This document shows, piece after piece, positions 32,060 through 42,661 of a stretch of DNA of 64,000 nt. The position numbers were made by a program, and so were the translations under genes. The DNA is taken from positions 83,356,861 through 83,420,860 of the forward strand of contig JAOWCC010000019.1 of assembly GCA_030867875.1 (NCBI GenBank), given 5' to 3'. The notes below the pieces were generated by a model that saw only the letters and a program-made list of their open reading frames with translations, had not been told where the DNA came from and ran no database searches. Every line of letters begins with the position of its first letter. Position 1 is the first letter of the stretch. The DNA comes from Actinernus sp. WN-2022. Lineage: Eukaryota > Cnidaria > Anthozoa > Actiniaria > Actinernidae.

Positions 32060-33570
32060 AGAATACGAACCGGTATAATGCATAGAAGGTGTTTGAATTT
32101 TGGCCAGATCATTACCTGATACATTAAAATCAAGTGGAGTCAAATGTATTGCGATAACTTAGCACAAGACAGGGTTAGTGCTTGTATGTCAGTGATAGGA
32201 TTGGCCACACTTTTGGTACTGGTGTCCGTGTTAAGTCATGATACACTGGACGTTTGGGTACTTTCAGTATCCAAATATGTTCTTGTCGGTCAAGAAGTTG
32301 GAGCTATATAGCTACAAAACATGACCACAGAAATCAGTACTGTCCTTTGTAAAGGTTGAGGGGTTTGATTCTGCTTTACCAGTCTATACAAAATATGGAC
32401 AGCTAGCAGTGTTAAAGTTTTGCTAGGTTCTGGTTACCTTTTAATAGACACAAAAACAGTTGAACTCCTGGTCCCATCACATGGTGGTGACGTTATTCAA
32501 CTTCATCTTTTAGACGTATGCGAATGAATAATCAAAATCCTTAATCGAAATATGTGTTTCCCCCGAACAAATCAAGTGGAAAATGGTAGGACGAGAAACA
32601 AATGTTGGGTCCTCTTTCTCAAACTGTTCATCACGTTAACAGTTTTCATTAATCAGGTTTAAACAAGCATATGGAGTATTAAAAAGTCGCATAACAACTA
32701 TTGTTTATGAAACGTAACGAAACACTTAAGGTCTCGATAAAGGTTCGACGTGTCATTTCGGAAAAACGCTCTTCAAACGTCGGAATTAAAGCCACATAGA
32801 CGTACTATATACCGTTTTAAAGGTCTCGAATTGAAGAAAGTAGATGTTGTATATATTTCTACGCGAAATGACTCCGTCCGCCAGAAGGAGTTCAGCCCTT
32901 CAGGCTTTGAAACATTTTTTTTCTTAATTAGTTCTTTCGAATCCCAACTAAATTGACTCAAATACTGTAAGTTTTTCATCTCATTTTGATACAAACCAGG
33001 TCATAAAACCTGAACGAAAAATTATTTCAAAATTCCCCGACAGAGTATTTGAGAAACAGCTGTTTTCTACGACTCGTGAAAAATGTAAGAAAATTGCTGG
33101 ACTTCAACAAAGTTCTGTTTTTGGCCACAAAAAAAAGGCCGAGAAACAGCCCGATATTAAAAGGTTTTCGATTCATTTCACGGTTGACTAAGAAGTCCCG
33201 CCTCCAATGGTAATCTCATTAACATTATATCGGCCGATTACAAAGTTCAGACGAGCCGCAGAACAGAGAAAGCCGATACAGTTCACCGATGCTCGATACT
33301 TCTACAGAAACTAGTTAGCTATAGCGTCGATTCCAGTTTCATTTCAAGAAGAAACACTATCTTAGGAGTACAGAAAAATGGCACCACAGTAAGCAAACAA
33401 TTGGTACAGGGACTGTACAGGGACTGTACAGGGACTGATACAGCTTGGTACAGGGACTGATACGTAGGCTGCTCTGCTTTGTCCAACGACTGATAAGTGT
33501 ACATGTCTTCGTCAGTAGGAGTGCAAGGCTGGCTGTTCGCCTAGGAGTGCAAGGACTGAGCGAAGCTCAG
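32060..33570. other. No gene recognised
   Basis: Intronic DNA with a TAAGGTCTCGATAAAGGTTC motif at about 32727, seen again in reverse complement at 52351-52370, and an imperfect ACAGGGACTGTAC repeat at 33410-33455. No exon is supported. Confidence 0.45.
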
Positions 33571-33575
33571 CGAAT

Positions 33576-34255
33576 ATGACAACCTCAGGTGAACTCATAA
33601 AGCACCTAAGTTTCGACAAGAAACACTCTTTATTCAAATGGGGTGGAAATTTTGATAACTTTCAAGAATTTTGTGCAAAGCTACTAAAGATTGAAGAACC
33701 ATTCGTAACGGCTACACATGAAAGGTCAACTCTGAATTTCTAACGAGACCTGAAACAACCATGGGGGCTGATCAAAGCCAGATCCCGGCTAATCCACAGA
33801 TCGAATTGGAATTTAGCGTGTTGGTTTTTGCGGAGGGAGGAAAACCGGAGAACCCGGAGAAAGATCGATCAAGACGAAATCGGCGACGATATCTCTTTTT
33901 ACCAACACTGGCACGATTCAGCTACAAGGGGTAGATAAAGAAGTACTGAAATCGCTTACTCGAAGCAGCCGTTGACAGTTCTATTCAAATTTCCCGCCAA
34001 AACATGGCCGATGAAGATGAAGCAATCCACTCGACAACGCAAGGAGCCCAAAGGAGCGAACTTCGCGATATCGAAGACGAAATCCAGAAAATATGGGACA
34101 CCATCCGTTCTTCATCCAAAGATGAACGCATCCCAGAATTAGAGAAGGAAAACTCCAATCTAAAGTCTACAATCGACTCTCTAAAAAGTATCGAAGAGGA
34201 AAGGAATTCGCTCCGACTAGCGCTACAGTTGATGTCTAAGGAATTCCCCCCATAG
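33576..34255 (+). pseudogene. Coiled-coil ORF remnant, probably transposon ORF
   Basis: An ATG at 33576 opens 54 codons (ELIKHLSFDKKHSLFKWG). After stops and shifts an 83-codon frame at 34004-34255 starts in a CAAAACATGGCCG context and encodes a strongly heptad-patterned charged helix (ELRDIEDEIQKIWDTIRS, PELEKENSNLK, IEEERNSLRLALQL). Coiled-coil ORFs like this accompany several retroelement types, and it converges on a tyrosine-recombinase ORF that ends 41 bp away. I do not recognise the specific family. Confidence 0.45.
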
Positions 34256-34295
34256 AACAGACTGACACCGCTTGTTTGGCTAAGAGAGAAGTTTA

Positions 34296-34980
34296 TTAAA
34301 ATGCACGGAAAACAATCCGAGCTACAAAACGTAAAACATCGGAAGATGCAAACAATAAACCTCTCTGCCACAAAACCGCGCCAAACAAGCAAGAAGATAT
34401 GCGAAGACTAATCAATAATGCTAATGCATTGCGTACGACGGTAGCCAGCAAAAGATTAGATTCTAGTGAGAACTCGAGATATAGCTTATAAGCATCGCTA
34501 GACCAGTCACCATAAAGTTGAATTATTTCCCCTGGAATACCGATATTGAAGGCCCAAGATGCGGCGCCTCGACGAAAAGAATGACTTCTAAAGCTGTTTG
34601 AATTAGGAACACCTACGGCTTGTAGACTGTGGCGAAAAGCTGAGATAAGCCGGGATTTCGTGAGGGGAATGAGCGAGCCCCGAAATGGTAAAACGAACAA
34701 AGGACTGCGTTTACCAGTAGGAATAAGTCGAACCATGCGCGTGTATGCTGCAACGGGGCATAAGGGGGAACCCTCAATGGGGAGTAAAGGAATATGAAGC
34801 AAACGTTCACCGAATTGAATAGTTTTAGTATGCTTGAATGTTACCACTAGGCCAGTCGAATTAAAAGCGACGTCCCCACGAGTTAAATTACGGCGGTGGT
34901 CAAAAGTAGGCCGTGAAAGCGGTACGATATTCGCGAGACGGGCCATTAAAAAGAATGCAAATAAAAAGGAACAATAAAAT
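34296..34980 (-). pseudogene. Tyrosine recombinase (DIRS/Ngaro-type) fragment
   Basis: The minus-strand frame keeps the catalytic layout of a tyrosine recombinase: an Arg in FFLMARLANIVPLS, a Lys in FKHTKTIQFG, HSFRRGAASWAF with the H-x-x-R pair, then GDWSSDAYKLYLE with the presumed nucleophilic Tyr. Such recombinases integrate circular DNA of DIRS-like retroelements and Cryptons. Upstream of the recombinase the frame runs into a poly-G tract (34999-35021) read as prolines, so the N-terminal part is lost or misread. No RT/RNase H of a DIRS element is visible beside it. Confidence 0.7.
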
Positions 34981-35283
34981 GTACAATCAGTAGGGCCAGG
35001 GGGGGGGGGGGGGGGGGGGGGAGGCGACCCCAGGGGAATTTGACATTTTTTCAGAGCCAAATGTCAATTTCCCCTAGCTCCCTTGAGCAGCACTTTTGGG
35101 TCAAATTCCCGCCCCTTGGGTACTTTTTTTGCGTCAGACATAGCCATATTACAGCTTATGTATTTCAGAAGATACAATACAACAACACTTTTATTTTTTG
35201 TTCTATCTTAGCATATGAAATCCCCAAGTTAATTAGCTTACAGGTTGGTCTCTCACAAGGTCCTCATTACAATATCATCTCTC

Positions 35284-35475
35284 TCACATGGTATCAACTG
35301 CAATGCAAAAGATGTAGTGCCAGAACATATCATCAACCCCTGCTGCAGGGCTCAAAGCACAGACTTGGTGATACCAGTCATGACAACAGTCACACTGTAT
35401 CCACAAGGTTGGGCCCTCCATGGTTTGCATTTCTTCCTCCGGATCCTCTTGTTTACAGATGTGACAAACTTCTAC
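35284..35475 (-). CDS. Nested gene, last exon: degraded PHD finger
   Basis: After a pyrimidine-rich acceptor (TTTCTATACACAG) at 35476 the frame reads VCHICKQED, WIQCDCCHDWYHQVCAL and FWHYIFC before a stop. This is the Cys4-His-Cys3 zinc pattern of a PHD finger (chromatin-reader type), except that the seventh zinc ligand appears to be Tyr where Cys is expected (WHYIFC). The upstream exon-like segment (35591-35713) joins in phase 0. With one ligand lost, the finger is probably non-functional in this copy. Confidence 0.6.
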   Translation of the reverse strand, partial: VEVCHICKQEDPEEEMQTMEGPTLWIQCDCCHDWYHQVCALSPAAGVDDMFWHYIFCIAVDTM

Positions 35476-35590
35476 CTGTGTATAGAAAGGAAAGAACATA
35501 AAGATTCACTCGCCCATATCTTGACAGTAACAGTGCTGTGTTACAAGTCCGCTGTGTGTTGGCTTTGTTTACTACACATACATTACTGAC

Positions 35591-35713
35591 CTCTGTATTT
35601 TCTTTCCTTGACTTCTTGCCCTTTCCTTTTTCCCTCCTCGTTTTTGCAGCCTTGGATGCCCCTCTCCTTCTGTTGTCTTGGACTGCTTGGAGATGGTCCA
35701 CCCACATTGTAAC
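35591..35713 (-). CDS. Nested gene exon: basic, nuclear-localisation-like
   Basis: Segment between a TACATAAG acceptor and a GAG|GTCAGT donor, in the frame MWVDHLQAVQDNRRRG followed by a Lys/Arg-rich stretch (AAKTRREKGKGKKSRKE). It joins the PHD exon without phase change. The basic stretch could be a nuclear localisation signal. The link to the preceding 36.8-35.7 kb frame is not resolved. Confidence 0.45.
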
Positions 35714-36810
35714 CTTATGTAAGGAATGCAATTACAAATTTCAGCTGTTGTACCTGTTCCTGAAAAGTTGTATGATGTCGTTTGAAGCGTTGATGAGTAT
35801 TTGTTTACATAGTCACTCTTAGTTGTCAATGGCGCCTCATCTGCTATGCATAAAGTTGCACGTTTGGAATGGGTTGCAAGTGTATCCAAACGAAATCCAG
35901 CCTGGTCATTACGGTTGATGTTCAAAACATCAGTACCATCCTTTAGCTGAAGAGCATCGAGCCCTCGATATAATGCTGCAGACCAATGTTGGTCGGGGTT
36001 ATACCTCAATGAAAAGCCCTTCCTCGCCCTTCTGCAAGTTACTTTGGCAAGACCTTTGTAGCGATTGGCTGATCTCCGTCGCTTGTTTCTCGCGACACAG
36101 AGTTGCACAACTGTGCCAAATGCAAACTTTCTTTGGTAAAATCTTTCCAGGTGTTCTTTTATTCTGCCAAACGTGGCCTTTTTTGGGACTTTGCGATTAC
36201 CATCGAAGGTCAAGACTCCAGTTCTCCGCCAACTATCTGCTCCTGCTCCTGTACTCGTTACATAACTCTCAATGGTGTGACCAGTATCTGGGCATTCTTT
36301 GAGTATTTTTCCAACATTTTCCCCTCTTCTTCTTCGCAGAAACCTGGCTTCTGCAATTTGTTTTGCTGCCTTTCTTTTAGCATTAAGGCGAACCTGATTA
36401 AGCTTCTTAGTTACAATCTCTCTTGCTTCAGGTTGTAAAGGGTCATGGATAATGCCCCAGTCATCACTATAAACGTCTTCCGTTTCCGATTGTATATTTT
36501 CACCATCATAATCCGAAGAACTGTTTTCCGCTAATCTCTCACTGAGGAGAAACGCCTGTCTACTGTGTTCAATGAGGCCTTCCTCTCCATCATCTAATTT
36601 AAGAATAGGAATTTGTCCAGTGAAGTCCAAAAGCAATTGATCTATAGCAGCTTTACTATAGCCATGCATTTTGTTTCTAACAACTTCAACAAAACTAAAC
36701 CAGTTTAGCTCACATGCCCGCAAGACGTCCATCAGTTGGTTAAAATTTTGGTATACTGAACCAGTTTCTGTTATCTGTTTGTCTAGGGAAAATTGATGAG
36801 TTATTTCCAA
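35714..36810 (-). pseudogene. Nested gene: large unrecognised conserved-looking region
   Basis: An open frame of about 360 codons. Notable parts are an acidic middle (SSSDYDGENIQSETEDVYSD), a basic Arg/Lys helix (LNAKRKAAKQIAEARFLRRR), VPKKATFGRIKEHLERFYQR, NRYKGLAKVTCRRARKGFSL, and a compact block with LNINRNDQAGFRLDTLATHS and TTSYNFSGTGTTAE near the end. Codon use and composition look like a real protein rather than a chance frame. I cannot place it in a known family. The architecture (basic region, possible catalytic Asp residues, C-terminal PHD) would suit a domesticated transposase or an element-encoded protein, but that is speculation. It has a frame break at about 36840. Confidence 0.5.
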
Positions 36811-36850
36811 AATTCCTGAATCATTACTCCTATCATCTGTACGAATTTCA

Positions 36851-37410
36851 TCATCTGGTAATTTGAAATGCTTCGTTTAACCTAATGAAACCCTGGTCAG
36901 CAACACGTCTTGCAACAGTAAGAAAACCAATACACAATTTGCAAGGCTGGCTATGTTCTTTTTTTTTACAGAGTTTCTCTCTTGTGGCGATGTATTGGTT
37001 CAATGTAAAGCCTTCCAAACTTGATACGTCAGTATGTTCATCAACGTTTATATAGTTAGACAAATTTTGAAAACTCTTTAGCAACAGCACATCACTATCA
37101 GGCCCCCTCAAAAGTCCTGATTCTTCTTGAGGGGGCTTCAAAGAAAATCCTGACCTGAATGACGACTGGTTCCTGCAATGTCCTTTTCGTTCTGTGTCTC
37201 ACATTCAGTTGTACCACACGACGTTTCCTTTTCAGCATCACTTGTTTCCGTGCACTTTTCAATGTCTTTCTCTTTATTCAAACATTGCAACAACGTAGCT
37301 TGGTTCCCCATTGGACCATCATCAGAACTTACTTTTGCCTTCTTTTTATACCACTTGGATTTTTTTTCTTTACGTTGAAACATTTGCAGCTCCAGTTGAA
37401 TGACCGGCAA
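36851..37410 (-). pseudogene. Nested gene: middle segments, two frames
   Basis: Frame 37410-37138 is Lys/Glu-rich (KWYKKKAKVSSDDGP, EKDIEKCTETSDAEKE). Frame 37141-36851 carries SFQNLSNYINVDEHTDVSS, FTLNQYIATREKLC, a Cys pair CKLC, and ARRVADQGFIRLNEAFQ. The second continues into the 36.8-kb frame only by a one-base shift. Either short introns or indels separate them. The sequence is not recognised. Confidence 0.4.
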
Positions 37411-37851
37411 AAATGTCTCTCCTTAAAGTATTCATCTCCTTCTGGAGCCTTTCACAAATTTCCCAGTCCTTAGAAGCCTGGGCTTTACTCTGTTGCAACT
37501 GCTTGTATTTCATTTGATTTTGTTTTCCTTCAATATCTGCAAGAAGTTGTGAAGTATGTTCCTTTCGTGAACTTTCTGTGGTATACTTTCTCTTTGATGA
37601 TACTGGTTTACTCTCCAAATTTGACCGAGATTTACCTTTCTTGAAAGTGAAGCTGTCTCCACCCCTAACCATCTCCTTTGCTTTTTCAAACAGAATGTCT
37701 CTTTTAGTAAGCATTGTAGGATCTTCCACTGCTAGTTTACCTGCTGCTTCATTTACGGCAGTCTCATATGTAGTCAAAGCCCTGTCTGATCCTCTGCCGT
37801 ATATTTTCGCTGAATTAACAATTTCTTCTTGGGGAGGGGATACACTACATT
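37370..37851 (-). CDS. Nested gene exon: helical, basic region
   Basis: Starts after a TTATTGTAG acceptor at 37852 and reads ECSVSPPQEEIVNSAKIYG, DRALTTYETAVNEAAGKL, ILFEKAKEMVRGG, FTFKKGKSRSN and then a Gln/Lys-rich helix (LLADIEGKQNQMKYKQLQQ). It joins the exon 38277-38356 in phase 0. The frame closes with a TAA at 37370, while the neighbouring frame continues, implying a frameshift near a poly-A stretch. Confidence 0.5.
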
Positions 37852-38087
37852 CCTACAATAATTAAAATGAGACAGTATGAGGCACTCAATTATCAATGAA
37901 TTTTTCTATAAAATCAGAAAATCAAGTTATTCCAATAATGAACAAACACAAACTGAAATTATTGTTGACATTTGTTAACACAGGAACAATGTTATGGTTT
38001 CTATTACTTTGTTGACCTTTTTAATCGAATTGCCTTCTTGCACTAAATTTGTTAATGGTTTGTTGAATGGCACCCTACTTGTATGTG

Positions 38088-38256
38088 ATGTCTATGTTGT
38101 AAAATAAATTTTAGGTCAAAATGATTTCAAACTAGTTTACTTTTTATTTCCATTGTTCCAGATATATTACCATAATGATGAAACAAAGACAAATAAAATC
38201 AAACTAGATTGAAATCATTTTGACCTAGAATTCATTTTAAACTACAACATCTATAT
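38088..38256. mobile_element. Small MITE with inverted ends
   Basis: TTTAGGTCAAAATGATTTCAA on the left pairs with TTGAAATCATTTTGACCTAG on the right, with a further outer match (ATGTTGTA...TACAACAT). About 170 bp, non-coding. Confidence 0.7.
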
Positions 38257-38276
38257 GCTAGAGTGGTATCACCAAC

Positions 38277-38356
38277 CTTTGCTTTGGGTCCAACTTGGAG
38301 CTGCCCATTATTAATTAGGAGGGTGGCTTGTACTTGACCAGTGTGTTCTGATGACC
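38277..38356 (-). CDS. Nested gene, small internal exon
   Basis: An 80-nt segment bounded by a TTGTCAGCAG acceptor and a AAAG|GTTGGT donor, encoding SSEHTGQVQATLLINNGQ and onward to a Lys. It joins the exon starting at 37851 in phase. The upstream junction with the exon ending at 41395 does not match in phase, so a missing exon (possibly displaced by the LINE at 38420-40925) or a different splice site is needed. Confidence 0.45.
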
Positions 38357-38419
38357 CTGCTGACAAATGTACACATGAACAAAACATCCTCCTGTACCTG
38401 ATTATTCATTACTCAGTAA

Positions 38420-40925
38420 TGATGTATGGTTTACTCCTTTCTCTGTAAGTCCGTAAAATACCACGAAGCAAAAACAATAAACTGTAGAAGTACGAAGAAT
38501 CTTAACTTAAACGATCTAAAGAAAGACTTGCATGAGTCTGAACTGCTTCCTTCTACTTCCACTGATGTGGACACGCAGTACGCGCACTGGAGAGCTAAGG
38601 TTATGGACGTTGTTGATAAACATCTGCCGATCAAGAAGATGAGAGTAAGAAAAGTGGACGCGCCTTACATGAACGCCGAATGGAAAGCTGCTATTCGAAG
38701 GAAAAGAAGATACGCCAAGAAGTTCAGTAAAGACAGATGCAAAGAATCATGGGAGCTAATGAGGAAATGGCGAAATGAGGCAACTCGGCTGACGAGGAAA
38801 GCGATAAAGAGCTACTGGAGGGAAGTATCTCAGGAACTTAATAACAATCCAAGGAAGTTCTTCAGTACGTTCACGCCCTTCCTCAGTGCGAAAAGCAAGG
38901 ACAGGCCCGAAATATGTCTTGAAATACAAGGGAAAATACAACAAGACCGCCATGAAGTAGCAGAAGAATTCACAAGTTACTTTTCTACAATAGCAGATGC
39001 AATCGGAGGCGATAAAGCAAAGAACCTGTGTGAGGATGCATGCAGCCAATGTCCAAGCGTAAATAGGATCAGCGCTAGGATCGATGCAAGTACATTCAAC
39101 TTCAGTGAGATCACGAAAGAAGACGTTTTAAAGGCTTTGGCCACCATAAACCCGCACAAGGCAACAGGACATGACAAGCTTCCTCCAAAGGTCCTAAAAC
39201 TTGTGGCGGATGAGATAGCACCATCGCTCACACACATATTCAATAAGGTTATAAGGGACTGTACATGGCCAAAGGAATGGAAAATGGGCGAGTGGGTTCC
39301 TGTGTTTAAGAAAGAGAACCCTCAGGATAAAACTAACTATAGACCGGTAACTATACTCATTGCGGTCGATAAAATCTTCGAGCAGATAATCGGACAACAG
39401 CTGAGTGTCAAGTTTGAGAACATCTTTGACCCATTCATGTCCGCCTATAGAAAGCTTTACAGTTGCGAAACAACACTCATACGCTTAGTTGAAGACTGGA
39501 AAAAAGGCATGGATGAGGGGCATACAGCTGGGATCCTAAGTACCGACATGAGTAAAGCATTTGATTCCCTGCATCCTACATTGCTGCTTGCTAAGTTGAG
39601 GGCCTATGGATTAAGTGAGGACGCCCTGAGCCTAATGAGATCATATTTTAGTGACCGTAAGAACAGGACAAAGCTTGGTCACGTCACAAGCAGGTGGGAG
39701 GATGTCACTAGAGGCTGTCCGCAAGGATCATCGTTGGGACCACTACTCTGGAATATATACCAGAATGATATATTCTACGTGGACCGGAAATGTCAGCTGT
39801 CAGCATATGCTGACGACCATCAGCTGTACTTTTCTCACGAAAAACCGGAGCAAGCTATATTGGAAGTAAACACGGACGGGAAAAATACCTCTGAGTGGTA
39901 CAAGGAGAACTTCTTGGAAGGAAATCTCACAAAATACCAAACAATGATCATATCCAAACAAGATACACATGAGCTGGATATGGAGATAGATGGGATGACA
40001 ATCAAGGCAACGGACGAACTAAAGTTGCTTGGTGTTACTATCGATCGGAATCTAACTTTCTCCGAGCACATCTCAATTATGTGCAAGAAGGCAAGTTCGC
40101 GGGTAGGAGTGCTGATGCGCCTGCGCAAGTTAATCCCGGTTAAGGCAAAACTAAGGATCTACACAGCTGCCATCCTCCCTTATCTTACATACTGCGGACT
40201 AACATGGCATTTTTGTAGGAAGTCTGATAGTAACAAACTTGAAAAGAGAGGCCTCAGGGCGGTATATAATGACTGGAGCACCACATATAGCGAACTATTA
40301 GTTAGAGCTAAAATGTCTAATTTATATAATAGACGTCTACATGACATTGCTATTTTTATGTTCAAGGTCAAAAACAAGCTGTTACCAAACAACATTTTAG
40401 AAATATTTGTTACCAGTAGTAGTAGTTACAATTTAAGGAATGCGGACTTTGTACTACCTAGGATCAGCACTATAAAGTTTGGTAAACACTCCTTGCGATA
40501 CTATGGACCTTTTTTATGGGGTAAACTCCCTTCAGCATCCAGAAACTATACAACGCTTACCTCTTTTAAGAAAAACATAAGAAAGCAGAATCTGGCAGTA
40601 CTTGTAGAGAAGGTATGCCCACCTAGTTGCTTCCTCTGCAATATGTGAATTGTTTATTATTTATGACACGGATCTATCCATTATTATAATTACTATTATT
40701 ATCTTTTAACAGTAGTGATCATAAGGAGTATTCTCCTATTTTAGCAATTTCATGTTTAAAGTATTTACATAACATATCCAATCATATTCTATGTATATTT
40801 GTATTGTGCAGATTTTTTATATATACATATATATTATATTTAGGTGTCCCCGATTAGTACACCACTTGTGGTGCGCTAGAAGTTTTTAGACACGTTAATA
40901 AAGTTGTTGATTGATTGATTGATGT
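38420..40925 (+). mobile_element. CR1/L2-like LINE, 5'-truncated, intact RT ORF
   Basis: Contains the 740-codon ORF described separately, a 3' UTR of about 250 bp and a terminal TTGATTGATTGATTGATG microsatellite at 40906-40923, typical of CR1/L2 3' ends. The endonuclease region is missing at the 5' end (truncation during target-primed reverse transcription). It lies antisense in an intron of both the nested gene and the PARP14-like gene. The other family member in the window is the broken copy at 2145-4205. Confidence 0.9.
38426..40648 (+). CDS. LINE reverse transcriptase, 740 codons, uninterrupted
   Basis: The N-terminal 130 residues are the basic linker (KMRVRKVDAPYMNAEWKAAI). The RT follows with ATGHDKLPPKVLK, KMGEWVPVFKK and NYRPVTIL, AYRKLYSCETTLIRL, motif A LSTDMSKAFDSL (about residues 371-382), motif B GCPQGSSLGPLLWN, catalytic YADD at residues 461-464, and LKLLGVTID. 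The C-terminal part includes LRIYTAAILPYLTYCG, EKRGLRAVYND and a final Cys-rich PPSCFLCNM. All catalytic aspartates are present and there is no internal stop, so it is relatively young. Without the endonuclease it should not be autonomous. The first ATG is probably not the native start, because the frame is truncated there. Confidence 0.92.
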   Translation: MVYSFLCKSVKYHEAKTINCRSTKNLNLNDLKKDLHESELLPSTSTDVDTQYAHWRAKVMDVVDKHLPIKKMRVRKVDAPYMNAEWKAAIRRKRRYAKKFSKDRCKESWELMRKWRNEATRLTRKAIKSYWREVSQELNNNPRKFFSTFTPFLSAKSKDRPEICLEIQGKIQQDRHEVAEEFTSYFSTIADAIGGDKAKNLCEDACSQCPSVNRISARIDASTFNFSEITKEDVLKALATINPHKATGHDKLPPKVLKLVADEIAPSLTHIFNKVIRDCTWPKEWKMGEWVPVFKKENPQDKTNYRPVTILIAVDKIFEQIIGQQLSVKFENIFDPFMSAYRKLYSCETTLIRLVEDWKKGMDEGHTAGILSTDMSKAFDSLHPTLLLAKLRAYGLSEDALSLMRSYFSDRKNRTKLGHVTSRWEDVTRGCPQGSSLGPLLWNIYQNDIFYVDRKCQLSAYADDHQLYFSHEKPEQAILEVNTDGKNTSEWYKENFLEGNLTKYQTMIISKQDTHELDMEIDGMTIKATDELKLLGVTIDRNLTFSEHISIMCKKASSRVGVLMRLRKLIPVKAKLRIYTAAILPYLTYCGLTWHFCRKSDSNKLEKRGLRAVYNDWSTTYSELLVRAKMSNLYNRRLHDIAIFMFKVKNKLLPNNILEIFVTSSSSYNLRNADFVLPRISTIKFGKHSLRYYGPFLWGKLPSASRNYTTLTSFKKNIRKQNLAVLVEKVCPPSCFLCNM

Positions 40926-40929
40926 TTTA

Positions 40930-41390
40930 CACTGTACTGAGGTAGCGGTCAGGGCCTGAGATAAATCCATTCCTAGATTCTTATATTAAACAAGGAATGA
41001 TGTTTAACATTAATTATCATTATTATTATTATTTGAAATATTAAATAAATACAATTTGAAGCATACAATCAACTAGAAAAATAAGAAACTAAATGATCTT
41101 ACTGCATTAGGTTGTTTCATTCAAGTATTGTTATCTGGAAAATGAAAATCCTGGCATGGATGACATTCTAGCTATTATAAAAATAAAGAACTGGCTATCT
41201 ATAATTTATTATGCTGCTGTAGTACTGATTTGTGAATACGCTAACCTGTGGTTGCTGTAACAGAAGTTTGATGACTGTTTATTAATGACTGGTATGTTGG
41301 ATGACATTGCTATAAAAATAAAGAAACATGTTTTTTAATAAAAGGCATACAATACAGTAGTAAGTTACAATAAATATATCTATATTTCAC
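40930..41390. other. No gene recognised
   Basis: AT-rich intron of the nested gene between the LINE and the split exon. No feature beyond short AT microsatellites (41022-41034). Confidence 0.5.
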
Positions 41391-41394
41391 TTAC

Positions 41395-42661
41395 CTTTTC
41401 TATTACCCGAAGCTTAGCCTTGTCCTTGATTTTGTCTTCAGCTTCTACATCAATATACAGTATGTTGCCCTAATTCCGGCCGGTCCCAATTCCAGCCACT
41501 TTGTCTTTGAAACTCTATTATTCTCCGTAAACTATAAATAAATAACAAACGACACAATCCGATAAATTATTGATTAGTTTGCTTTCGTAAACTATTGTTG
41601 TGGGCTTCCTGTCGTCTTTTTAGGCGGGAAATCCAAGCTTTTGTAAAGGTAAGTTGAGTCTCAATTTCTCCAAGTGTGTCTTTTGACTGCACTTTGAATT
41701 AGGTAATAAAGGAACAGAAGCGTTTTCTCGAAAAGATGGGGTATGTGAAATTTTGATTTTTGGCATAGATGAAACTCTAAAGATTACCTCAGTTCTGAGA
41801 GGAAAAAAATAGTCTGAACGGTTTCAAATTACGGAGTGCAACTTCAATTAAAAGTTCGCCTGTATTTTCGTTTGGTGTGCCTAATTCCGGCATGGCGGTA
41901 TGGAGTTCTAATTTTGGAGCCCATACTAAACTGTAAACAAGCGTTTTTATTGTGTTTATTGCCGTACTCTCGTTACACTGAGGGTCATAGAAACAGGTGG
42001 GCGTATCTGAATTCTCCACCGCATTCAAAATGACAATGCGAACCATTTTGCAATATCCAAAGATGAGCGATTGAGTGAACAAGTCAGCAGTAACTGTTGT
42101 CATCGTGGGCCCAGTTGTCATCGTGGGCCCAGTTGTCATCGTGGGCCCAGTTGTCATCGTGGCCGCAGTTGTTGTAATACAGGGATCCTGATTCATATTT
42201 TTTCATCTGAAATACCTTGACAAGCAGCCACAGGAATTTCTAGTTGAAATAAGCTGAGAAAATATCGCCAAAACTTCAAGTACACATCTTTATTCTTATC
42301 GGCCGGAATTAGGGCAACCCTACCGGAATTAGGGCAACCAATTTCAACAATTTTTTTTTAGAAATAACTTGGTTAAATCGTGAAGAAAAACGAATCAAAA
42401 CTTTACAATAGGGTCAATGAAGGAATAACCTAATCTCGTGGGAAATTTCCTGATCGATGCTTTTATTCTAAGGTAAGTTATAATGATAAATGCAAAAACT
42501 GGCCGGAATTAGGGCAACATACTGTACTCATTCCATTCTGCATCGAAAAGTTGTAAAATGATTTCACCTTTTATTTCAAAGGCGCTGGCAATTGTCGAGG
42601 CCAAGTTTTCATTAACGCCAAAGGAAAAAGCTTTCCTTGACTCTCCGTATTGAACAAGAAC
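41395..42661 (-). pseudogene. Nested gene exon split by a TA-flanked transposon
   Basis: The exon begins after TTATTAATAG at 42662 and reads VLVQYGESRKAFSFGV, ASTIASAFEIKGEIILQLF up to 42525. It is interrupted at a TA by the 1067-bp element 41458-42524, then resumes at 41457 and ends at a donor GAAAAG|GTAAGT at 41395. Removing the element plus one TA copy rejoins the codons without a shift. The combined fold, a short region with a Q-F-D core, recalls PB1-like or ubiquitin-like N-terminal domains, but that is a weak guess. Unless spliced out, the insertion destroys the exon. Confidence 0.6.
41458..42524. mobile_element. TA-flanked DNA transposon (Tc1/pogo-like), non-autonomous
   Basis: Terminal inverted repeats CAGTATGTTGCCCTAATTCC and complement, preceded and followed by TA (41456-41457 and 42525-42526). 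CAGT termini with TA duplication are typical of Tc1/mariner/pogo. Additional CCGGAATTAGGGCAAC copies lie near the right end (42302-42338). An internal 18-bp minisatellite (GTTGTCATCGTGGGCCCA, about 3.5 units at 42096-42167) gives a chance Thr-rich frame. No transposase is present. Confidence 0.85.

Noticed and set aside
41789..42196. Thr-rich minus-strand frame with repeated TMTTGP motifs
   Set aside because: It is produced by an 18-bp minisatellite inside the TA-flanked transposon and has no support as a protein.
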